From the NCBI GenBank assembly GCA_903930515.1, contig CAIYYW010000104.1:1-10836 (forward strand): 10,836 nucleotides of DNA. The letters run 5' to 3'. The DNA is from an uncultured delta proteobacterium. Its GTDB lineage: Bacteria > RBG-13-61-14 > DRUE01. Below, one piece after another: positions 6,042 to 10,836 of the stretch (its first letter is position 1; every line of letters starts with the position of its first letter). The notes below the pieces were generated by a model that saw nothing but the letters and a program-made list of their open reading frames with translations, did not search any database and was not told the DNA's origin. The position numbers and the translations under genes were made by a program.

Positions 6042-7988
6042 CTATTTTAGATATCCCACCGCTTTCAGCCGGTCTCGCTCTTCCTGGCTCATCCCTTTCG
6101 CCTTCCAGCTCACCGGGATCAAGATCCGGTTCCGGTAGTCGGCCACATATTTTATTCTCCGGTCCAGCCCCGGGAAAGCCGAAGCTAAAACCTTTCCCGG
6201 CATATCCCGGCCCGCGGGCGCGTCAAACAGCCAAAGGATGGTCGGAGTGGGATCATAGATGGTCGCGGAAATTTTGGCCCCCGCCGCAACATCCTTTCCG
6301 GAAATGATCATCACTCCCTCTATCTGATGATCCCCGCTCACATCGTGATAGGACCAGAGGACCGTTGAAATAAAAAACGGGCCGGAATCCCTTTTAGGGC
6401 CGTAAATAAATTGTCCGCCCAGGACTTCCGGATTAAATTCCACTAATACATCCGGCGGATCAATGATCCCTTTTGCGACCGGCTCTTTTTTCTCCGGGTT
6501 GATCTCCACCCTCTTGAAAAACTTTTCCCCACGCTCGTTCCGGAGGGACCGCAGAGCCTTGATCAAATCCTTCCGATACGCGCAAAAGTTTTCCCGCTCC
6601 AAATTCCCTTGCGGGTCCCGGCCTTTGAGATTGATATAAATTCCCCGGACATTTTTATGGAAATCCTCGGTATTGAAAGCTTCGGTCTTTTGCCAGTTGA
6701 TTTCTTTGGCCAGTTCCGGGTGGCTAAGGCTGTCAGAAAGCCCTGCGATTACGCCGGAAGCCCCCTTTGCTTGCTCAGCGCCCGGGAAATTTTGTCCGAT
6801 CAAAAACCCGGCCAGCTCCGCGGGATCCGCAAATTTAGTATGCCGCAATTTTTCGCAGGCAAAGAAAATATTCTTGGCCCGATCCTGCTCCGAGCCGGAT
6901 GGTTCATCGCCCAACCTTTCCAAAAACGACTCGCAACTCGGCCTCTGATATTCCAGCCGGCCCAACTGATGAAGCAGCAGGTTCAAATCCACGAAAATGT
7001 TTTCCGGGGGCGTGGACGCGGCCTCTCCGTGATCGGAAAAAATCAGCACCGTATAGCCCGGGCTGGCCTCGATCAATTTCCCGACCAGCTCGTCCATCAG
7101 CTCATAATATTTTTCAATAATATCTCCGAACCGTTCCCGCTCCGCGGCCGAGACCTGGAATTGGGAATCTTCCCCGGCCGGAAACCGGTATTTCCAGAAC
7201 AGGTGCGAGACTACATCAATGTTCCGGAAATAAATCATCATCAATGACGGCTGCTCCCGCTTTAAAACCTTGAGCGCGGCCGCGGTGATAAAGGTGTCCG
7301 ATTGATAGCCCTGCGCCGGGACCGGATGATTCCAGCGCGTAAAATATTGAGCAAACCAGTCCACCGAAACCGGCTGCAAGCCCTGGAGCGGGGGAATCCA
7401 ATCAATCGGATAAACATTCTCCGCGCTCAAACTGTTTTGTTTCGCGCCGTCCGCGATGAACACGCCGCTAATCGGTTCCGCCGGGGTCGCCGAATTCCAA
7501 TTGACCACCGCGACCTTTTTCCCGTAATGACCAAGGATTTCCCAAAGCGCCGGCGCTTGCCGGACCCGGCTGTCCATCAGCTCGGTCTGGTAGCTCCTGA
7601 CCGGCTTGAACACGAAATTGTCAATTTTATGTTCCCGCCTCGGCACGCCGGTGGCATAAGTGGTCCAGAGCGCGGGAGAAATCAATGGTTTCTCCGAGTG
7701 CAAAACTCCGGCGGCTCCCTGCTTGATCAGTTTGTGGAAATTGGGGAGTTTGTTTTGAGAGATCATCTCATTGAGGATGCTCCAGGTCAGGCCGTCTATG
7801 CCGATCACCAGCACCCGGGCCTGGTTGGACTGGATCGCCCGGATCACCTGCGGGTCGTCCGCGGAACGGACCCGGAATTTTTTCAGCAAGGTTTGATGCC
7901 CGCTGATCCACACCGCCCCCGCGGCGATCACGACCAGGAGCAGGAGATAAATCCAGGCTTTGCCGGGAGGATGGTTCCGGTCGTTCAT
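6042..7988 (-). CDS. membrane-anchored alkaline phosphatase superfamily phosphodiesterase
   Basis: This 648-residue protein has a short basic N-terminus, one transmembrane segment (about 11-29) and a large domain that should face the periplasm. The domain matches the type I phosphodiesterase/nucleotide pyrophosphatase branch of the alkaline phosphatase superfamily. Metal-site and nucleophile motifs are visible: VIGIDG (D65), SPALWTTYATG (104-114, Thr109 or Thr110 the likely nucleophile), NIDVVSHLFW (D258, H262), FSDHG (D319, H320) and GDHQIEGVMIISG (H554). The typical family segments GIYINLKGR (449-457) and YDPTPTILWLF (578-588) are present, as is the C-terminal LKAVGYL ending seen in this superfamily. 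It should hydrolyse a phosphoester or phosphodiester, perhaps on a lipid or glycan; the substrate is unknown. I place the start at ATG 7988, an ATGA overlap with the preceding gene. A longer reading to 8261 would run through that gene in another frame. Confidence 0.87.
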   Translation of the reverse strand: MNDRNHPPGKAWIYLLLLVVIAAGAVWISGHQTLLKKFRVRSADDPQVIRAIQSNQARVLVIGIDGLTWSILNEMISQNKLPNFHKLIKQGAAGVLHSEKPLISPALWTTYATGVPRREHKIDNFVFKPVRSYQTELMDSRVRQAPALWEILGHYGKKVAVVNWNSATPAEPISGVFIADGAKQNSLSAENVYPIDWIPPLQGLQPVSVDWFAQYFTRWNHPVPAQGYQSDTFITAAALKVLKREQPSLMMIYFRNIDVVSHLFWKYRFPAGEDSQFQVSAAERERFGDIIEKYYELMDELVGKLIEASPGYTVLIFSDHGEAASTPPENIFVDLNLLLHQLGRLEYQRPSCESFLERLGDEPSGSEQDRAKNIFFACEKLRHTKFADPAELAGFLIGQNFPGAEQAKGASGVIAGLSDSLSHPELAKEINWQKTEAFNTEDFHKNVRGIYINLKGRDPQGNLERENFCAYRKDLIKALRSLRNERGEKFFKRVEINPEKKEPVAKGIIDPPDVLVEFNPEVLGGQFIYGPKRDSGPFFISTVLWSYHDVSGDHQIEGVMIISGKDVAAGAKISATIYDPTPTILWLFDAPAGRDMPGKVLASAFPGLDRRIKYVADYRNRILIPVSWKAKGMSQEERDRLKAVGYLK

Positions 7989-9019
7989 TTCGGTTCCATC
8001 TTGACCCGGAGCAGAACGATCGTGAAGATCAGCAGGACCGCACCCGAGACGATCAGCAGGATCAGCGCGTTTTTGAAAGAGAGCAACATCGAGGCCAGGC
8101 CGGCTCCGGCCAGGCCGGCCGCGAGAAAATAATGTGCGGCCACTGCGGGTCTCTGGCTCAACCCCGCTCGTTTCAGCCGCTTCACGATATGGTCCGGAGA
8201 GCCTTGCATAATCGGCTTGCCCTGGATCAGCCGGGCGAAACTGGTGAAAGAGATTTCCCAAAGCGGGACCCCCAGGATCAGCGCCGGCGCGAACAGCCCG
8301 AGCGCGCTTTGGTCCGTGTAACTGCCGATCATTGCCAATGCCCCGAGAATAAAGCCCAGGAACAGGCTCCCGGCGTCTCCCAGGTAAATTTTTGCCGGGG
8401 GGAAATTATAATAGAGGAACCCCAGGATCCCGGCGAGCATGGCCGCGGTGAGGGACGAGATCATAATATGATGGTTGATCAGGGACACCGCGAGCAGGCC
8501 GATCCCGGAGAATAAGGCCACCCCCCCGCATAAGCCGTCTTCAATATCCAGGAAATTGAACGCGTTCATCAGAGTCAACAGCCAGAGCGCGCTCAGGGAA
8601 TAACTCAGGATCGGGAAATTCGGGACCGGCTCCACCTCCAGGATCACCCGGATTTCCAGGTGGATCCCGCTTTTGAGCAACGCGATCACCGCCACCAGTT
8701 CCCCGAACAGTTTCATCCAGGGAGTCATCACGCCGAAGTCGTCAATCAATCCCACCAGCAGGATGATGGTTCCTCCCAGCAGCAGGCCGACCACCTGCCG
8801 GTCAAAGCCGAACCCGAAAACCAGCGCCAGCAAAAAAGACAGATAGACCGCGATCCCGCCCATATATGGCACTGGATTTTTCTGCGCCCGCAGTTTCCCG
8901 TCCGGTTTCGCCACCAGCCCGAACCGCTTCGCCCCCTCCGCCATCAGCGGAGTCAGGTACAGCGACAACCCCAGGCCCAGGCCGAAAATAAAAAACAGCT
9001 TGATCAGTTCCGCGCTCAT
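7985..9019 (-). CDS. MraY/WecA-like polyprenyl-phosphate sugar-1-phosphate transferase
   Basis: This 344-residue integral membrane enzyme belongs to the glycosyltransferase 4 (phospho-N-acetyl-hexosamine transferase) family. It should move a sugar-1-phosphate from UDP-sugar to undecaprenyl phosphate and so start a lipid-linked glycan. Many hydrophobic helices are visible. Key motifs are PYMGGIAVYL (51-60), the Asp pair D93/D94 in LIDDFG, NAFNFLDIEDGL (152-163, with D158 and D161) and YLGDAGSLFLG (212-222, D215). The Asp spacing is closer to WecA than to MraY, and the cluster context argues against the peptidoglycan enzyme. The late loop reads SPDHIVKRLKRAGLS (274-288) instead of the His-rich HHRL form common in WecA. 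I chose the start at ATG 9019, four nucleotides after the asnB stop region; a reading from 9100 would add 27 Cys-rich, unlikely residues overlapping asnB. It ends in an ATGA overlap with the phosphodiesterase gene. Confidence 0.92.
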   Translation of the reverse strand: MSAELIKLFFIFGLGLGLSLYLTPLMAEGAKRFGLVAKPDGKLRAQKNPVPYMGGIAVYLSFLLALVFGFGFDRQVVGLLLGGTIILLVGLIDDFGVMTPWMKLFGELVAVIALLKSGIHLEIRVILEVEPVPNFPILSYSLSALWLLTLMNAFNFLDIEDGLCGGVALFSGIGLLAVSLINHHIMISSLTAAMLAGILGFLYYNFPPAKIYLGDAGSLFLGFILGALAMIGSYTDQSALGLFAPALILGVPLWEISFTSFARLIQGKPIMQGSPDHIVKRLKRAGLSQRPAVAAHYFLAAGLAGAGLASMLLSFKNALILLIVSGAVLLIFTIVLLRVKMEPK

Positions 9020-9023
9020 TGTT

Positions 9024-10836
9024 TCAACTTGTCCAATCCTTGATTTTATCTTTCCACAATTGCAAAAGCAAAATGCCATAAACCTGCAATCCCAAATCAT
9101 CTCTTCCGGAAAAATGCGCGGTCAAAAGCGCGCGCACCGCGCCGGGATTAAAAATTCCCGCCCGTTTGATTTCGCTTTCGCTCAGCCGTTCTTCAACCCG
9201 GCTTCTCAGCTCATCCCGCAGCCATTTCCCCAGCGGCAAGGTGAACCCGGCCTTCTTGCGGGCGATGATCGCCTCCGGAATCCAGCCCCGGACCGCTTTT
9301 TTGAAAACCTTTTTACCCGTGAAAAATCCCACCTTCCATTCCCCGGGCAGGCTGAACACCAACTGCGCCAGGCGGTGGTCCAGGTAGGGCACGCGCGCCT
9401 CCAGGCCGTGCGCCATACTCATCCGGTCCACCTTGACCAATAAATCGTCCGCGAGCCAGGTGCGGAAATCCATCTGGAGCATCCGGTTAATATGGTCTGA
9501 TCCCGGCTTAAAACCGGCCCGGAACCTTCCGCTCAATTTTTCAAATAAATTCTCCCGGCTCGAGATCAACTCCCCGGCCGGTCCGGGCGGGAACATTGAG
9601 GCCCAGAGGAAATGACGCTCCACATCCAAAGGCTCGCTCATCGCGGCCAGGGCCTTCCGCGCCCGCGCCTGTCCGGGAAGGCGGGAAAATATTTTTTCTC
9701 CCAGCCCGAGCAATGGCGGGAAAGAGAATAAGCGCAAGCACGCGGTGATCCGCTCCAGCCGGTGGCGCAAATATCCTCCGAACAATTCGTCCGCGCCCTC
9801 TCCGCTCAGGGCCACCGTTACCTCCGTGCGCGCCAGCTTGGAGATCAGGTAGGTCGGGATGCAAGCCGGGTCCGCGATCGGCTCGTCCAGCCGTGCGATC
9901 ACCTGGTCAAAACAATTGATCGCGTCTTCCGCGCTCACCCGCAACTGGTGATGATGGGTCTGGAAACATTCCGCGGCGAACTTGCTCCAGTAGGTTTCAT
10001 TCACCTCTTCGGCTCCGCCCAGAGCGGAAAAATTCACCGAAAAGGTTTTTACGCCCTCGCCCTGGAACTCTTTCATCAGCGAGACGATGGTGGAGGAATC
10101 AATTCCCCCGCTCAGGAAAGCTCCCAGCGGGACCTCCGCGATCATCTGGCTCCGGACGCTCTCTTTGAGCAAGGCCCGGATTTTTTCAACCGCCGCGGGG
10201 AGGCTGATTTTGTTCGCCGTCTCCGTTTCCGGAAAAAGATTACTCAACCGCCCCAGCCGGGTCCCCTCCGAACCCGCGATCAGATACGATCCCGGGTCCA
10301 GCTTTTTTATTCCGGTAAAGATCGTCTCCGGCCCGGGGACATACTGCAACAATAAATAATTGAAGATCGCTTCCTCGCTCAGCCCCGGCACACGGCCGAT
10401 CCCGAAAACCAGCGATTTCAGCTCCGAGGCGAAAATCAATTTTTGGGGATCCTGAAAATAAAATAGCGGCTTGATCCCGACCGGGTCGCGCGCCAGAACC
10501 AGGCGCCGGGATCGGTTGTCCCAGATTGCGAACGCGAACATTCCGGCCAGCTTGCTGAATCCCCCGATGCCTTCCTGCTCGTAAAGGTGGATGATCGCTT
10601 CGGTGTCGGACCGGGTGCGGAAGCGATGTCCCTGGCCGATCAGCTCGGATCGGAGTTCCGCGAAATTATAAATCTCGCCGTTGAAGACGATCACCACGGA
10701 GCCGTCCTCGTTGGACATCGGCTGATCCCCGGTGGCGAGGTCTATGATTTTCAATCGGCGATGCCCGAACGCCAGGGATTGATCCGGGCTGAGATAAAAT
10801 CCCTCCTGGTCCGGGCCGCGATGGGAAAGGCGATCC
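9024..10836 (-). CDS. asnB: glutamine-hydrolysing asparagine synthetase, 5' end beyond window
   Basis: At least 603 residues are visible; the frame stays open to the right edge, so the first few dozen codons, including the nucleophilic Cys2, are missing. I read through the internal TTG at 10754 because the upstream codons give SHRGPDQEGFYL and FGHRRL, standard amidotransferase sequence. The N-terminal glutaminase domain also shows VFNGEIYN (50-57 of the visible part). The synthetase domain has the ATP PP-loop SGGIDSS (242-248, at 10092-10112), a DEPIADP segment (about 317-323) and SGEGADELFGGY (344-355). The family makes asparagine from aspartate, ATP and glutamine. Copies in polysaccharide clusters are often suspected of amidating sugars or other carboxyl groups, and the gene next downstream is a glycan-initiating enzyme, so either role is possible. 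The length and motifs look intact where visible. Confidence 0.93.
   Translation of the reverse strand, partial: DRLSHRGPDQEGFYLSPDQSLAFGHRRLKIIDLATGDQPMSNEDGSVVIVFNGEIYNFAELRSELIGQGHRFRTRSDTEAIIHLYEQEGIGGFSKLAGMFAFAIWDNRSRRLVLARDPVGIKPLFYFQDPQKLIFASELKSLVFGIGRVPGLSEEAIFNYLLLQYVPGPETIFTGIKKLDPGSYLIAGSEGTRLGRLSNLFPETETANKISLPAAVEKIRALLKESVRSQMIAEVPLGAFLSGGIDSSTIVSLMKEFQGEGVKTFSVNFSALGGAEEVNETYWSKFAAECFQTHHHQLRVSAEDAINCFDQVIARLDEPIADPACIPTYLISKLARTEVTVALSGEGADELFGGYLRHRLERITACLRLFSFPPLLGLGEKIFSRLPGQARARKALAAMSEPLDVERHFLWASMFPPGPAGELISSRENLFEKLSGRFRAGFKPGSDHINRMLQMDFRTWLADDLLVKVDRMSMAHGLEARVPYLDHRLAQLVFSLPGEWKVGFFTGKKVFKKAVRGWIPEAIIARKKAGFTLPLGKWLRDELRSRVEERLSESEIKRAGIFNPGAVRALLTAHFSGRDDLGLQVYGILLLQLWKDKIKDWTS

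Noticed and set aside
8093-8119. Two copies of a 12-nt direct repeat (GGCCAGGCCGGC) separated by 3 nt
   Set aside because: It lies within the transferase gene and encodes an Ala-Gly-Leu-rich membrane helix; low-complexity codons explain it.
7302-8132. Long plus-strand open frame opposite the phosphodiesterase
   Set aside because: Same reasoning: it mirrors a well-supported gene, has no recognisable motif and no ribosome binding site that I could see.
7989-8261. A 91-residue N-terminal extension of the phosphodiesterase reading frame
   Set aside because: It lies wholly inside the transferase gene in another frame, is Arg/Gly/Pro-rich with no domain, and the ATG at 7988 forms a standard ATGA junction followed at once by a membrane anchor.
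9020-9100. A 27-residue N-terminal extension of the WecA-like transferase
   Set aside because: It overlaps the end of asnB, is Cys-rich and unlike the family; ATG 9019 gives a normal N-terminus beginning with a membrane helix.
10752-10754. TTG as a possible start of the asparagine synthetase
   Set aside because: The frame continues upstream to the window edge with conserved amidotransferase sequence (HRGPDQEG, GHRRL), so this is an internal Leu codon.

Overview
The window is a nearly gap-free run of nine genes, all on the minus strand, so transcription runs from the right edge to the left edge. GC content is in the mid-50s percent by eye. Five of the eight gene junctions overlap, three of them as ATGA stop-start junctions (7985-7988, 4702-4705, 2736-2739). 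There is only one spacer of note (5989-6041, 53 nt) and no stretch over 300 bases without a gene. The pilus genes and envelope glycan genes suggest a bacterium, probably with a Gram-negative-type envelope. The layout would fit an uncultivated lineage such as Omnitrophota or a deltaproteobacterial group, but this placement is low-confidence inference.

Right half, in transcription order: a 5'-truncated glutamine-hydrolysing asparagine synthetase (asnB type); a MraY/WecA-like polyprenyl-phosphate sugar-1-phosphate transferase; a membrane-anchored alkaline-phosphatase-superfamily phosphodiesterase; a FAD-dependent oxidoreductase of the protoporphyrinogen oxidase/UDP-galactopyranose mutase-like type; and a GT4 glycosyltransferase. 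Together they look like part of a surface polysaccharide or lipid-linked glycan locus: one enzyme starts the lipid-linked chain, another extends it, and the others modify precursors or product.

Left half: a prepilin peptidase (pilD), a HAMP-containing sensor histidine kinase, an NtrC-family sigma-54 activator, and the first 56 codons of a type IV pilin-like prepilin, cut by the left edge. This resembles a type IV pilus/pseudopilus processing and regulation module. The glycosyltransferase overlaps pilD by 10 nt, so the two halves are probably co-transcribed.

The main second-look points are a prepilin with Ala instead of Gly before the cleavage site, a GSFTDA variant of the sigma-54-contacting GAFTGA loop, a strongly AT-rich patch inside the oxidoreductase gene, a small inverted repeat in the only real spacer, and the physical coupling of glycan genes to pilus genes. 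I did not find a clear candidate for a wholly new system. No RNA genes, CRISPR arrays, insertion sequences or convincing terminators were seen.
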